A DNA stretch of 28,241 bases from Candidatus Onthoplasma faecigallinarum (GTDB lineage: Bacteria > Bacillota > Clostridia > Christensenellales > UBA1242), in NCBI GenBank assembly GCA_018715225.1, contig DVMB01000020.1, positions 1 to 28,241 of the forward strand. Direction: 5' to 3'. Below the pieces are notes generated by a model, which worked only from the letters and a program-made list of their open reading frames with translations, did not search any database and was not told the DNA's origin. The first letter of the stretch is position 1. The number at the start of each line of letters is the position of its first letter. Below, one piece after another: positions 10,032 to 18,957 of this stretch. Both the position numbers and the translations under genes were made by a program.

Positions 10032-10060
10032 ATTATACCATTTATTTTTATGCTTGTCAA
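10032..10060 (-). promoter_or_regulatory. Consensus sigma-A promoter of the lipoprotein gene
   Basis: On the minus strand, TTGACA and TATAAT are separated by exactly 17 bases, a perfect match to the vegetative sigma-factor consensus. Transcription would start near 10025, giving a leader of about 47 nt. Confidence 0.85.
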
Positions 10061-10165
10061 TATCTAATCTACACCAAATTTACATCTTTCAAATGCACAT
10101 TTTCATTTAGTTTTGGTGTAAACTTTGGTGCCAACAAAAATATTTTTAAAAAAATTAAAAATCTA

Positions 10166-10194
10166 TTGACAAATTGTTTTCAATTGATTACAAT
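10166..10194 (+). promoter_or_regulatory. Promoter of the rplJ-rplL operon
   Basis: TTGACA and TACAAT are separated by 17 bases immediately upstream of the L10 leader. Confidence 0.8.
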
Positions 10195-10210
10195 ATAGTC
10201 AGTTAAATAA

Positions 10211-10318
10211 AAATTCTAGCCAAAGACCACAAGTGCCGCAAGGCGTAAACATTGTTGCTTGTGTAGGAGAGAAAAGAATGTCGATTGAGTGTTCCTTTTG
10301 TCTTGGCAAGAGGAATTT
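10211..10318 (+). ncRNA. Ribosomal protein L10 leader (rplJ autoregulatory RNA)
   Basis: The region between promoter and rplJ closes on itself through aaattc...ctagccaa and cttggcaagaggaattt. It contains the conserved-looking internal block ccacaagtgccgcaaggcgtaa and a matching gcttgtgtagg segment. Position, pairing and sequence match the L10 leader family of Bacillota, where the L10-(L7/L12)4 complex binds and represses its own operon. Boundaries are approximate. Confidence 0.85.
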
Positions 10319-10347
10319 TTATTTATATAGCATAAAGGAGGATTAAC

Positions 10348-10839
10348 GTGTCAGCAAATTTTGAAGCGAAAAAGAATGCGGTAGAGGATATCAAAAATTT
10401 GATTAACTCATCAAAATCTATCGTCTTAGTTGACTATCGTGGCATCAATGTTAGCCAAGATACTGCTTTGAGAAAAGAAATGCGTAATAACAACGTTGTT
10501 TACAAAGTTATTAAAAACACCCTTTTCAAAAAAGCATGCGAACAACTAGGTGTTGACGGATTCGATGACGCCCTAAACGGAACAACGGCTTTCGCTTTTG
10601 GTCTTGATGATGAGACTGTTGCTCCTAGAATGATTAAAAATGCTATGAAAGATTACACTTCCCTTTCTATCAAAGCTGGTTTCTACAATGGAAAAGCTAT
10701 TGACGAAAATGCTGTGATCACATTGGCTTCTATTCCTTCGAAAGAACAACTTGTTGCTCAATTATTGTACGTCCTCAATGCACCTGTTGCAAGTCTTGCT
10801 CGTGCATTTAAAGCAATCGCAGAAAAAGAACAAAACTAA
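10348..10839 (+). CDS. rplJ: 50S ribosomal protein L10
   Basis: This is the base of the L7/L12 stalk on the large ribosomal subunit, anchoring L12 dimers that recruit translation factors. The 163-residue length is normal. The N-terminal region (KKNAVEDIKNLINSSKSIVLVDYRGI), the conserved YKVIKNTLFKKA block at about 51-62 and the C-terminal L12-binding helix (VASLARAFKAIAEKE) are all typical. Translation starts at GTG with a strong aaaggagg 7-9 bases upstream. The gene is first in an operon with rplL 38 bases downstream and is preceded by an L10 leader, so autoregulation is expected. Confidence 0.97.
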   Translation: MSANFEAKKNAVEDIKNLINSSKSIVLVDYRGINVSQDTALRKEMRNNNVVYKVIKNTLFKKACEQLGVDGFDDALNGTTAFAFGLDDETVAPRMIKNAMKDYTSLSIKAGFYNGKAIDENAVITLASIPSKEQLVAQLLYVLNAPVASLARAFKAIAEKEQN

Positions 10840-10877
10840 AGACTATATTTTATCAATTTAATTAAAAGGAGTTTATT

Positions 10878-11249
10878 ATGACAATTCAAGAAATCGTTGA
10901 AGAAATTAAAACTAAAACAGCCGTAGAACTAAATGAATTAGTTAAGGCATTGGAAGAAGAATTTGGCGTAAGTGCAGCTGCAGCAGTTGTAGCTGGTCCA
11001 GCAGTTGCCGGAGAAGCTGCTCCAGCAGTTGAAGAAAAGACAGAATTCAATGTTGTACTGAAAGAAATTGGTGCAAACAAGATCGGCGTTATCAAAGCCG
11101 TACGTGAATCTACAGGTTTGGGCTTGATGGAAGCTAAAAACTTGGTAGAAAGTGCCCCTGCTACAATCAAAGAAAATGTTCCTACAGAAGAAGCAGAAGC
11201 ACTTAAGAAAGCACTTGAAGCCGCTGGTGCTGTTGTTGAACTTAAATAA
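10878..11249 (+). CDS. rplL: 50S ribosomal protein L7/L12
   Basis: This is the stalk protein of the ribosome that contacts elongation and release factors. Its 123 residues show the usual order: an N-terminal dimerisation helix that binds L10 (TIQEIVEEIKTKTAVELNEL), an Ala/Val-rich hinge at about 32-52, and a C-terminal factor-binding domain with the diagnostic KIGVIKAVRESTGLGLMEAK block. The ribosome binding site is aaaaggag, 6 bases before ATG. It is co-transcribed with rplJ, and a hairpin terminator follows. Confidence 0.98.
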   Translation: MTIQEIVEEIKTKTAVELNELVKALEEEFGVSAAAAVVAGPAVAGEAAPAVEEKTEFNVVLKEIGANKIGVIKAVRESTGLGLMEAKNLVESAPATIKENVPTEEAEALKKALEAAGAVVELK

Positions 11250-11261
11250 TTCTTTATGCTT

Positions 11262-11290
11262 AAAAGACACAGAGATGTGTCTTTTTTTTA
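11262..11290 (+). terminator. Terminator of the rplJ-rplL operon
   Basis: A 7-9 bp stem (aaaagacac / gtgtctttt) with loop agagat runs into a T tract, 12 bases after the rplL stop. Confidence 0.85.
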
Positions 11291-11295
11291 TTTTG

Positions 11296-11324
11296 TTGAC
11301 ATAGACTGATGTTTTTTATATTAT
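11296..11324 (+). promoter_or_regulatory. Promoter of the comF-like gene
   Basis: TTGACA, a 17-base spacer and TATTAT directly follow the rplL terminator. The untranslated leader to the preferred start would be about 205 nt. I see no recognised riboswitch or small gene in it. Confidence 0.65.
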
Positions 11325-11536
11325 GTTAGTGTAAATTTTAGTCGGGGTAAAATTGAGCAAATCAATAGGCTGAAATCAAAAAATAGTTGATACTTGTCGT
11401 TTTGTTGACGTATATAACTTTTAGGTAAAAAATTTTTGAGGCAAAAATATTGAAATTTAGAATATACAACAACAATTTCAATTACGATCAAACAAATGAA
11501 ATTTATACAAATGTTATACGAATGATTAGGGTGGTT

Positions 11537-12340
11537 ATGAAAATTCGCACGAGACAAAAATGGAATGAATGGAAAGAAAAAATTTTAGATATATTATATC
11601 CACAGCATATAAAATGTATTTTTTGCGGAGAAGAGTTGAATGAAAAAGCAATCAATGATACCTGCGAAAAATGTTTTAAAGAACTTCCTTTTTTAGAACA
11701 TATCTGCTCTCGATGTGGTGGGCCGATTGGAGATAACAATGATGGTATCTGCCAAAATTGCAAAGCGAACAATTTTTATTTTACCTTAGCACGAAGCGTA
11801 TTTGCATATAATGATCAGTTGGTGGCTGTCATTCACAAATACAAATATGGAGATAAGAGATATCTGTACGAACCCTTGGGGAGGTTTATGTGTGATTATT
11901 TTTCTACTTGGGAGATATCTCCGGATATGATCACTTCTATTCCTTTACACAAGGCGAAAGAAAAGTCTAGGGGATACAATCAATCAAAATTGCTTGCCGA
12001 ATTTATAAGTAAAAAATTTTCTATCCCTTATTATGACTTGTGCGAAAAAGTTGTAAATAATGTCAGTCAAACTGAGTTGGATCTACATAAAAGAAAACAA
12101 AATGTAAAAGACGTCTATGAATTTGATAAAAATTACAAATCAACTATAAAAGATAAAATAATTTTGCTGATTGATGATATATTCACAACAGGTTCCACTA
12201 CTAGTGAGATGAGTAGAATTCTAAAGAAAGCAGGGGCAAGAGAAATCTATGTGTTGACACTCGCTCATGGTCTGGGAGACAATAGAGAAGCCTTCAGTCA
12301 AGAAAAGCATAATAAAGAAAAATCTCTAAACGAAAGTTAG
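11537..12340 (+). CDS. comF: ComF-family amidophosphoribosyltransferase-like protein
   Basis: The protein has 267 residues from the chosen ATG, which has agggtgg just upstream. A TTG at 11450 in the same frame would add 29 Asn/Ile-rich residues unlike the family, so I reject it. Four CxxC pairs (Cys27/30, 43/46, 57/60, 72/75) form the double zinc-ribbon typical of ComF. A type I phosphoribosyltransferase domain follows, with SRGYNQ at about 144-149 and the PRPP-binding motif LLIDDIFTTGST (about 210-221). ComF proteins are needed for DNA uptake in naturally competent bacteria, but the family is also widespread in species with no known competence, so the substrate here is unknown. No comFA neighbour is visible. 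The gene stands alone between the rplL operon and a convergent recD2, and its terminator overlaps its stop codon. Confidence 0.85.
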   Translation: MKIRTRQKWNEWKEKILDILYPQHIKCIFCGEELNEKAINDTCEKCFKELPFLEHICSRCGGPIGDNNDGICQNCKANNFYFTLARSVFAYNDQLVAVIHKYKYGDKRYLYEPLGRFMCDYFSTWEISPDMITSIPLHKAKEKSRGYNQSKLLAEFISKKFSIPYYDLCEKVVNNVSQTELDLHKRKQNVKDVYEFDKNYKSTIKDKIILLIDDIFTTGSTTSEMSRILKKAGAREIYVLTLAHGLGDNREAFSQEKHNKEKSLNES

Positions 12341-12350
12341 AGATTTTTTA
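12319..12350 (+). terminator. Terminator of the comF-like gene
   Basis: A 9-bp stem (aatctctaa / ttagagatt) is followed by a T tract. The TAG stop at 12338-12340 lies in its right arm. Confidence 0.8.
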
Positions 12351-12842
12351 TTCAAATGTTTCATAAATTATGGAATAATAATTATTATTAAATATTTGTA
12401 TAAAAATATTTATTTTTTAGAAATTTAATAAATTTTTATTAATTTTAGCAAATAATTTTATAAATATTATAGTTTAATATAAAGATAAATGTATTTTTAA
12501 TCTTTTTAATCATTGTTACTATAGTTAATTGCTTTAATTGCTGTTTTAGTTTACTTATATACTTATAAAAATTTTTCAACCTTATTTTTATTTTATTATT
12601 TTAATAATTAATTCTATAATTCTACTTTTTTAATTTAATATATCTTATTACCATATCAAATAATTTGTTTGTATGTAATATAATAATCAAATAATCACAA
12701 TTTATATAATTTACTTATTTTATTAATATTTTTATTAATTTATTGATTTGTAATAGATATATTTTTTTAGAAAAACTAAAAAATTATAAATTATTAAAAA
12801 ATATTTGATTTTTCATTATAATTTAAATAAAATTTTAATAAA
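12351..12842. other. Extremely A+T-rich gap between convergent genes, no gene seen
   Basis: About 490 bases at roughly 10% G+C lie between comF and recD2. All frames are broken by stops and no RNA gene or clear hairpin terminator for recD2 stands out. The composition is much more A+T-rich than any other stretch in the window. Confidence 0.6.
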
Positions 12843-15071
12843 TCAATCATTTTTATATTCTTCACTCAAAAAATCTTTTAGTAAAGTAAATCTTTTTGCC
12901 GTGTAATTGTTGTGAATCATTCTTGCCAATATTTGCTTGCTACCGACTAGGACAACTGTCTTTTTCGCACGAGTGATGGCTGTGTACAAAAGATTTCTAG
13001 TGATGATTATGGGTGCTCCTGGCACCAATGGTATGACGACACAATCAAATTCACTTCCCTGACTTTTGTGTATTGTAATTGCGTAGGCGAGAGTGATTTG
13101 ATATAGATCAGTTTTTTCATATTTGCAAATCTTGCCATCGTCAAATTTAACAGTAACTTGATGCGAATTCGGCTCTATGTTTGTTATATAACCGATGTCG
13201 CCGTTGTAAATACCTGTACCTTCTTGAGTGGTACCATTGTTTTCGTATTTGACATAACTCATCTCATAATTGTTGACTATCTGCATAATTTTGTCGCCTA
13301 CATGATATTTTGTAAATTCTGTAGATAGTTCAATTCCAGAAAAATATGGGTTGATAGTCATCTGCAAACGTTTGTTTAGATTGTCAATTCCACAGGGACC
13401 CGCTTTCATAGGAGCCAATACCTGAATGTCTTGCGGACGATAGCCAAAATAGTTTGGGAGTCTGGTGGTAACTAAGTCGATGATTGTTTCGCTGTTGGTC
13501 TCTAGGTCTTTTCCTTGTTCGTAGAAAAAGTCTTTGCTCGTGTTGTCTATGATTGGCATTTTTCCGTTGTTGATCAAATGTGCGTTAGTGATGATGAGAC
13601 TGTCGTTTCCTTGTCTATAGATATTGATGAGTTGGGTCGTGTGTAGTTTTCCTGATTCTATTATGTCCCGCAAAACATTGCCCGCACCCACACTTGGCAG
13701 TTGATCTTTGTCTCCTACCATGATTAGACGTGTAGTGGAGCGGAGGGCTTTCAGCAGATGATAGAACAAAGCCACATCAACCATACTCATTTCGTCAATA
13801 ATGACAACGTCTGCATCTAGTGGATTGTTTTCATTTCTGTGGAAAAATCCCTCATTTTCGCTTGGGTTCATCTCAAGTGCTCTGTGAATTGTCTTTGCTT
13901 CCATTCCGCTGGTTTCAGTCAGTCTCTTTGCTGCTCTCCCAGTAGGGGCGCATAGTAAAACTTTTTTGTTCTGTTGTTTGAACATCTCTAAAATACATTT
14001 AACAATGGTTGTTTTACCTGTACCTGGTCCACCAGTGATTACGGACACGCCTTTGGTCAGGCTGTACATGACGGCGTCAGTTTGCTCGCCGTTTAATCGT
14101 ATGTTGTGTATGCGTTGATATAGATTGATGCTGTCAATAAAATTGATCTTTTCTTCAAATTCGTTGTAAGATAACTTATATAGTTTTCTAGCGATGTATT
14201 TTTCTTGAAAATAGAATTTTGTCAAGCATGAAATTTCTTCGCCGTGGTATGAAAAATTTTTTACCATACCTTCAATTTGCAGATAATCAATGCATTTTTC
14301 GACCAAATTGCGTTCATTTTCGCTAAAATTTAAAATTTCTATACAATTATTTATCAAATTGTTTTTTGGTAAATATGTGTGCCCTTCACGCTCGCTAGCG
14401 GTCTTTAAGGTATATACAAGACCCGCTTTAATTCTATTTTCGCCATATAGGTCAATGCCTAATTTCACAGCGATTTTGTCCGCAGTGCTGAACCCAATTC
14501 CGTCCACGTCCTCTATCAGTTGATATGGATTGTTTTTTATAATCTCAATAGTTTTGTCCTTGTAGACATTGTATATTTTGATAGCCATATTGGTGCTGAT
14601 AAAATGAGACTGCAAAAATATGATGACGTTTTGCATGCCTTTCATTTCGTTGTAGGCGTTTGAGATCTCCACTGCTTTTTGCTTGCTGATACCACGAATC
14701 TTGCTGAGTTTTAGAGGATTAAATTCGAGTATGGTTAGAGAGTCTTCTTTAAATTCGTCGACAATCTTTTTAGCAGTAACGGGACCGATGCCATATATAA
14801 GCCCGCTAGATAAATATTTTTCTATAGCAGGCAATGAGGTCGGTTCTATAATCTTGACATCATTTACTTTGAATTGCTCGCCAAATTTTTTGTTCACAAT
14901 AAATTCGCCATCTAATTCTAGAGTTTGACCCTCATAGACCTCTGGCAAATTGCCAACAACGGTCAGGCGTTTGTTGTTATATGAAATATTGACAACGGAA
15001 TATCCGTTCGTGTCGTTCCTAAAGACTATGTTCTCTACATTTCCGGTAATTTTCATGAAATTATAATACAT
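12843..15071 (-). CDS. recD2: RecD2-type SF1B DNA helicase (RecD-like without RecBC)
   Basis: This is a 5'-3' helicase of the RecD2 family, found in bacteria lacking RecBCD and linked to repair and replication-fork upkeep. It has about 742 residues from the ATG at 15071 (weak GGAA upstream); a second ATG at 15056 aligns better with family N termini, and a TTG at 15083 is less likely. The N-terminal domain (ITGNVENIVFRNDTNGYSVV) and helix-hairpin-helix-like segments (YGIGPVTAKKIV at about 93-104 and VDGIGFSTADKIA at about 189-201) are RecD2-specific and absent from RecBCD RecD. Helicase motifs follow: Walker A GGPGTGKTT (347-355), Q-rich RAAKRL, Walker B VIIDEMSMVD (about 423-432), GDKDQLPSVG (453-462), YRQ, IHKSQGSEF and the YTAITRAKK arginine-finger motif. 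It is convergent with comF. Confidence 0.93.
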   Translation of the reverse strand: MYYNFMKITGNVENIVFRNDTNGYSVVNISYNNKRLTVVGNLPEVYEGQTLELDGEFIVNKKFGEQFKVNDVKIIEPTSLPAIEKYLSSGLIYGIGPVTAKKIVDEFKEDSLTILEFNPLKLSKIRGISKQKAVEISNAYNEMKGMQNVIIFLQSHFISTNMAIKIYNVYKDKTIEIIKNNPYQLIEDVDGIGFSTADKIAVKLGIDLYGENRIKAGLVYTLKTASEREGHTYLPKNNLINNCIEILNFSENERNLVEKCIDYLQIEGMVKNFSYHGEEISCLTKFYFQEKYIARKLYKLSYNEFEEKINFIDSINLYQRIHNIRLNGEQTDAVMYSLTKGVSVITGGPGTGKTTIVKCILEMFKQQNKKVLLCAPTGRAAKRLTETSGMEAKTIHRALEMNPSENEGFFHRNENNPLDADVVIIDEMSMVDVALFYHLLKALRSTTRLIMVGDKDQLPSVGAGNVLRDIIESGKLHTTQLINIYRQGNDSLIITNAHLINNGKMPIIDNTSKDFFYEQGKDLETNSETIIDLVTTRLPNYFGYRPQDIQVLAPMKAGPCGIDNLNKRLQMTINPYFSGIELSTEFTKYHVGDKIMQIVNNYEMSYVKYENNGTTQEGTGIYNGDIGYITNIEPNSHQVTVKFDDGKICKYEKTDLYQITLAYAITIHKSQGSEFDCVVIPLVPGAPIIITRNLLYTAITRAKKTVVLVGSKQILARMIHNNYTAKRFTLLKDFLSEEYKND

Positions 15072-15083
15072 CAAAATTTCCAA

Positions 15084-15518
15084 TATTGCAAATTTATTTT
15101 GGATAAGGTAGTCGATTTGAAGCTAAAACACCTAGACGCAATGGTTCTGTATTTTCCTACATTCTTGCCAAAAAGTTTATAATCACAAAATGCTATTGCT
15201 GCCATAGAGTATGTTTTTTGTCTCTCATAAGTTGCTGGCAAGCGTAAAAATACGTAAGAAAAATAAAAAACAGCAAGAAAACAATCTAAAATTCATGAAT
15301 TTGTTAAGATTTTTTAATATTTTTTGAATTTTAGCACAAATAGACAATTTGCATCATTTATAAATGATTTTACAAATACAATACTATATGTTGGTGTTAA
15401 AACAAAATTAACCTTTGTAGATACAACGAAATAGATTATGCAATATTATAAACATGCCTATATACAGGAAGCAAAAAGTAGAAGCAAAAAGTATAATAAT
15501 AAAATTTAGGAATTGGTA
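15084..15518. other. Intergenic region between divergent recD2 and the second GLUG gene
   Basis: About 435 bases without a supported gene. It contains a small hairpin (cgta/tacg near 15243-15255), an A+T-rich stretch and a perfect 13-bp tandem duplication at 15468-15493. No tRNA, T-box or known riboswitch was recognised, and no convincing recD2 promoter. Confidence 0.5.
15468..15493. repeat. 13-bp tandem duplication upstream of the second GLUG gene
   Basis: The sequence gaagcaaaaagta occurs twice back to back, ending 25 bases before the -35 box at 15519. Confidence 0.85.
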
Positions 15519-15546
15519 TTGACAAATATTAGATTTGGGGTATAAT
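15519..15546 (+). promoter_or_regulatory. Promoter of the second GLUG gene
   Basis: TTGACA and TATAAT are separated by 16 bases, 33 bases upstream of the start codon. Confidence 0.8.
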
Positions 15547-15579
15547 AATCGTAACAAATTTTGATTTGGGGAAGGGTGT

Positions 15580-18500
15580 ATGAAAAAGTTTTTAGTTGTC
15601 TTAGTAGCAATAATAGTTGTAGTTTGTTTAGGTTTGACTACATATTATTTCTTACGCAATGATGAAGTAATTAATTTCAGTACTAGGGTGATTTATTGCA
15701 ATGTAGGCGATGTTATCACTGTTGAAGATTTGGGTTATACTATCAAAAAACCTAGCAATAGCACAACTATAGATTACAATGCGGGTGGAGAAGAGGTTAC
15801 CCAATATATCAATTTTGACACGGACAGAAATCATTATGTTGCATTGCAAGGTGGAGAGGTTACACTTCTCATCACTACAACAAATGAAAGATGTCCAGAA
15901 TTTAGAATTGACGTTCATATTGGCGATGGTAGCGAAGAAAACCCTTATTATATAGACAATCAAGCAGATTTGGAAAAAATAGGTGTTTCATATGCGCTAG
16001 ATGCTAGTTACGTTTTGACGAGCGACATTACATTGACTAACAGCTTCGTTCCAATCGGCCGCAATGCCACATCTTCACTTTGGGTCGGCTTTGGCGGGAA
16101 CTTCGATGGCCAAGGACACACAATCTATGGATTGAATCTACAAGGAACGGATTATTCAAATGCTGGTTTGTTCTATTCATTAAATAATGGTGCAAAAGTT
16201 AGCAATATCAACATCAGTGGTGCAGTAATCTCTGGCGGATACAATTATGCTGGTGCTTTAGCTGGTGTTGCTAATGGCGAAATAAGTAGGGTTAGAGTAT
16301 CAAATGTCAATATCACAAATACAGGAAATAATGGTGTTACCGGTGGTATTGTAGGATCTCTAACTGGTTCAAATTCAACTATTACAATAAGTTATGTTGA
16401 AGACACAACAATTACTATTGGTTCTAGTGAAAGCACTACTAGCATTCAGGCAACAGTGGGTGGATTCATTGGAGATATGAATTTAGCAAAGGCTCAAGCA
16501 ACTTATGCTGACGCTAATATCGTTATGTTGAATGCTACAGGAAACGCTGGTGGATACGTTGGTAGAATGGTTGTAAATAACAACTATGGTACGATACAAG
16601 AATCTTATTCAATATCAACAAGTACATACGCTGACCTAGGTGCTTTGGTTGGTACATTCGAAACAGATAGTTCATTCATCTTAGGTAACGTCAATCCATT
16701 GACATACTTTATAGGTAACTATGTTGTGGCTGACGGACATGATGTGATAAATGATTATAATACAGATATATTTGATCAAATTGGCAACAGCTTCTATAAT
16801 GAAAATAATTCATTGTATTTGATTAGATCGTTCGGCAATGTCAACGATATGGTTGACTATGATGTGGAATATGTGTTCTATGCTATCAGTCAAACAAATA
16901 GAGTTATGTGGGATAGTTCAGCATGGAGCATTGTGGCAGGTCAGTTGCCAAGACTTATCATGACAGATGCGAACTTATCTGGTGTAAGTAGCGAATATTT
17001 CACAAAAGATTTGGAAGAAGAGACAATCGGTAACGAAAATGACACTCCAATAGAAAATAGAACTGCTTTCTTGGATTATATTGAACAATGTAGACAAGAG
17101 GCTGGCGCTATTGAAAACAAAAAATACGTTCTTGCTGGAGATATTGACTTGACAGGTATTACATGGGAGCCAATCGCTTTAACAAACAGCGTATTTGATG
17201 GCAATGGTCATACAATCAGTGGTTTGAGTTTAACTACTGGTACGAACAGTAATTTAGGCCTATTCTCTATTATTGATAATAGTACAGTAAGAGATTTGAC
17301 CATAACAGACGTAACAATCAATGGAAATGTTACACTTGTAGGTGGCTTGGCAGGATCTATAACCTCATCTAGTACAAACAGCGTGTCTACAATAACAAAC
17401 GTTGATATTGTATACGCAGACGCTGATGTCAGTGGTACAATCACGAATCTTGGTGGTATTGCAGGCGTAATTGAAAACGGCACTATTATCAATGATTCTA
17501 CTGTAAGCAATTTGACGACAGGCACTGCATCAATCTTGAATGTTGGTGGTTTGGTTGCTCGAATCAATTCAGGAACATTGGAAGACAATGGAGTTACAGG
17601 TATCCAAATAAGTGCTACTAGAAGCGTTGGTGGCTTGGCAGCAGTAAATGATGGCACAATACGCAACAATGGTACGAATAATACAGTTGAAGTTGTAATT
17701 AATTATAATGCTACTGGTTATGCTGCTACTGTTGGCGGTATTGCAGGAAGCAACACAGGAACAATTTATGGAAATGTAGCAAACATTGATATAAATATTG
17801 ATGCAACTGATAGGGCTATTTATGTCGGTGGTGTTGCTGGTACAAATAGTGGAACAATCTCTAATACGACCATCACGGGTACAGGTATTGAGATTGCTGA
17901 TGTAGATACAAATACCATGTATGTTGGTGGTGTAACTGCTCAAAACAACGCAACGATAACAAATACTAATGTCTTGGTAGATACTGTTGGAACATACATT
18001 GCAGGTAAAGAATTCAGCGTCGGTGGTGTTACAGCAACGAACTCAAACGCTAATTCTACAATCTCACAAGTGATTATGTCTGCTGATGTATATGGGAATA
18101 ACGTTTCAGGTATAGTTGTTCACATGAATAATGCGGACGCAACTGTTGATCAAGTCTTAGTTGCAAAATATAATGTAGAAACTCAAGAGATAAGCGAAAA
18201 TATGATCTCGGGAGATAGATGTGTTGCTGGTATATCTTACGAATTTAGTGCAGGAACGATCTCTAACGTTCAGGCAAAGAGCCAAATTCGTGGTATGAGC
18301 AATGACACTAGATCTTCGTTGATTGTACTGATCTTCCCTAACGAAGCGACTTTGGTAAATTCAACAATTGATAGTTCATTGAGCGGCTATGGAACATTCT
18401 ACAAAGAGACTTGGAAAGATTATACTCAAACAGGTACTGACAACTTCTATAATCTATATGGTGTTGATAGTGCTGCTGGTAGAATGCAAAGCGTTGTAAT

Positions 18501-18792
18501 AAATACTGACGCTGCGTCTAGATATGGTGTAAATTATATTACAGCTGAATTTGCTATCAGTTTGTTTGGACCATCATATGAAAATACTGAAGATAGCAGC
18601 TATTTCAAAGATGTCAACGAAAGTCAGTTTAGACAGGCATCAACATTTAGAGGTTTATTTACTTATAGATGTAATGGGTTCTTGTGGACTGCTAGAGAAT
18701 ATACTAGAGAATTGACATTCGACTTCATCAATGGAACATGGGTTGACAGCAACGGAATTGCTTTGGCATTCGTGTCTAATGTTCAATTATAA
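15580..18792 (+). CDS. GLUG-repeat surface protein with N-terminal signal/anchor
   Basis: The protein has 1070 residues; ATG follows aaggg at suitable distance. Residues 4-24 form one hydrophobic helix after MKK, a signal peptide or signal anchor with no clear cleavage site. Residues about 33-110 look like a small beta-sandwich domain with two cysteines (about 45 and 107). At 111-120 GDGSEENPYY opens the first GLUG block, with the typical FDGQGHTIYGLNL motif near 170. A second block starts near 487 and repeats the layout (DGNGHTISGLSL), continuing with GGLAGS, GGIAGV, GGLVAR, GGVAGT motifs to about 870. The C-terminal 200 residues are non-repetitive, with no LPXTG. It is probably extracellular, held by its N terminus. 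The architecture parallels the giant protein at 3-8861, but it lacks that protein's hydrophobic insert. Ligand unknown. Confidence 0.88.
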   Translation: MKKFLVVLVAIIVVVCLGLTTYYFLRNDEVINFSTRVIYCNVGDVITVEDLGYTIKKPSNSTTIDYNAGGEEVTQYINFDTDRNHYVALQGGEVTLLITTTNERCPEFRIDVHIGDGSEENPYYIDNQADLEKIGVSYALDASYVLTSDITLTNSFVPIGRNATSSLWVGFGGNFDGQGHTIYGLNLQGTDYSNAGLFYSLNNGAKVSNINISGAVISGGYNYAGALAGVANGEISRVRVSNVNITNTGNNGVTGGIVGSLTGSNSTITISYVEDTTITIGSSESTTSIQATVGGFIGDMNLAKAQATYADANIVMLNATGNAGGYVGRMVVNNNYGTIQESYSISTSTYADLGALVGTFETDSSFILGNVNPLTYFIGNYVVADGHDVINDYNTDIFDQIGNSFYNENNSLYLIRSFGNVNDMVDYDVEYVFYAISQTNRVMWDSSAWSIVAGQLPRLIMTDANLSGVSSEYFTKDLEEETIGNENDTPIENRTAFLDYIEQCRQEAGAIENKKYVLAGDIDLTGITWEPIALTNSVFDGNGHTISGLSLTTGTNSNLGLFSIIDNSTVRDLTITDVTINGNVTLVGGLAGSITSSSTNSVSTITNVDIVYADADVSGTITNLGGIAGVIENGTIINDSTVSNLTTGTASILNVGGLVARINSGTLEDNGVTGIQISATRSVGGLAAVNDGTIRNNGTNNTVEVVINYNATGYAATVGGIAGSNTGTIYGNVANIDINIDATDRAIYVGGVAGTNSGTISNTTITGTGIEIADVDTNTMYVGGVTAQNNATITNTNVLVDTVGTYIAGKEFSVGGVTATNSNANSTISQVIMSADVYGNNVSGIVVHMNNADATVDQVLVAKYNVETQEISENMISGDRCVAGISYEFSAGTISNVQAKSQIRGMSNDTRSSLIVLIFPNEATLVNSTIDSSLSGYGTFYKETWKDYTQTGTDNFYNLYGVDSAAGRMQSVVINTDAASRYGVNYITAEFAISLFGPSYENTEDSSYFKDVNESQFRQASTFRGLFTYRCNGFLWTAREYTRELTFDFINGTWVDSNGIALAFVSNVQL

Positions 18793-18800
18793 AGTAAAGA

Positions 18801-18846
18801 AAAAAGAGCGAATATAGGTAAATCCTTTTGAAACTAGCGAAATAAA
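18801..18846 (+). repeat. Left inverted repeat flanking the restriction-modification cassette
   Basis: Beginning 9 bases after the GLUG stop codon, this stretch matches the reverse complement of 21013-21057. Shared blocks are aaaaag, agcga, atag, gtaaa, ccttttgaaactag and aaata. There is one single-base indel and a few mismatches over about 44 bp. Confidence 0.8.
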
Positions 18847-18881
18847 AAAGAATCTAACAACTATGTGTTAGATTCTTTTTT
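18844..18881. terminator. Bidirectional terminator after the second GLUG gene
   Basis: A perfect 16-bp stem (aaaaaagaatctaaca and its complement) surrounds the loop actatg, with U tracts in either direction. It serves the GLUG gene and may also stop the minus-strand endonuclease transcript. Confidence 0.85.
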
Positions 18882-18905
18882 ATATCTCACTAGTAATAAA
18901 GTAAA

Positions 18906-18930
18906 TTGAACCTAGCTGTTCTAGGTGCAA
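18906..18930 (-). other. Small hairpin downstream of the endonuclease gene
   Basis: A 6-bp stem acctag/ctaggt with loop ctgtt lies 28 bases past the endonuclease stop. There is no strong U tract, so it is at best a weak terminator. Confidence 0.4.
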
Positions 18931-18957
18931 TATTTATTTAAATCTAGTTTCAATTTT

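Noticed and set aside
11450..11536. TTG start giving ComF a 29-residue N-terminal extension
   Set aside because: The extension is Asn/Ile-rich and unlike the family, and the ATG at 11537 has a better ribosome binding site and fits the usual ComF length.
12843..15083. RecD subunit of RecBCD
   Set aside because: The extended N-terminal domain with helix-hairpin-helix segments and the absence of recB/recC nearby fit RecD2.
15121..15260. Possible tRNA or small RNA gene upstream of recD2
   Set aside because: No cloverleaf arms or GGTTCGA-type T loop could be found; only weak local pairing.
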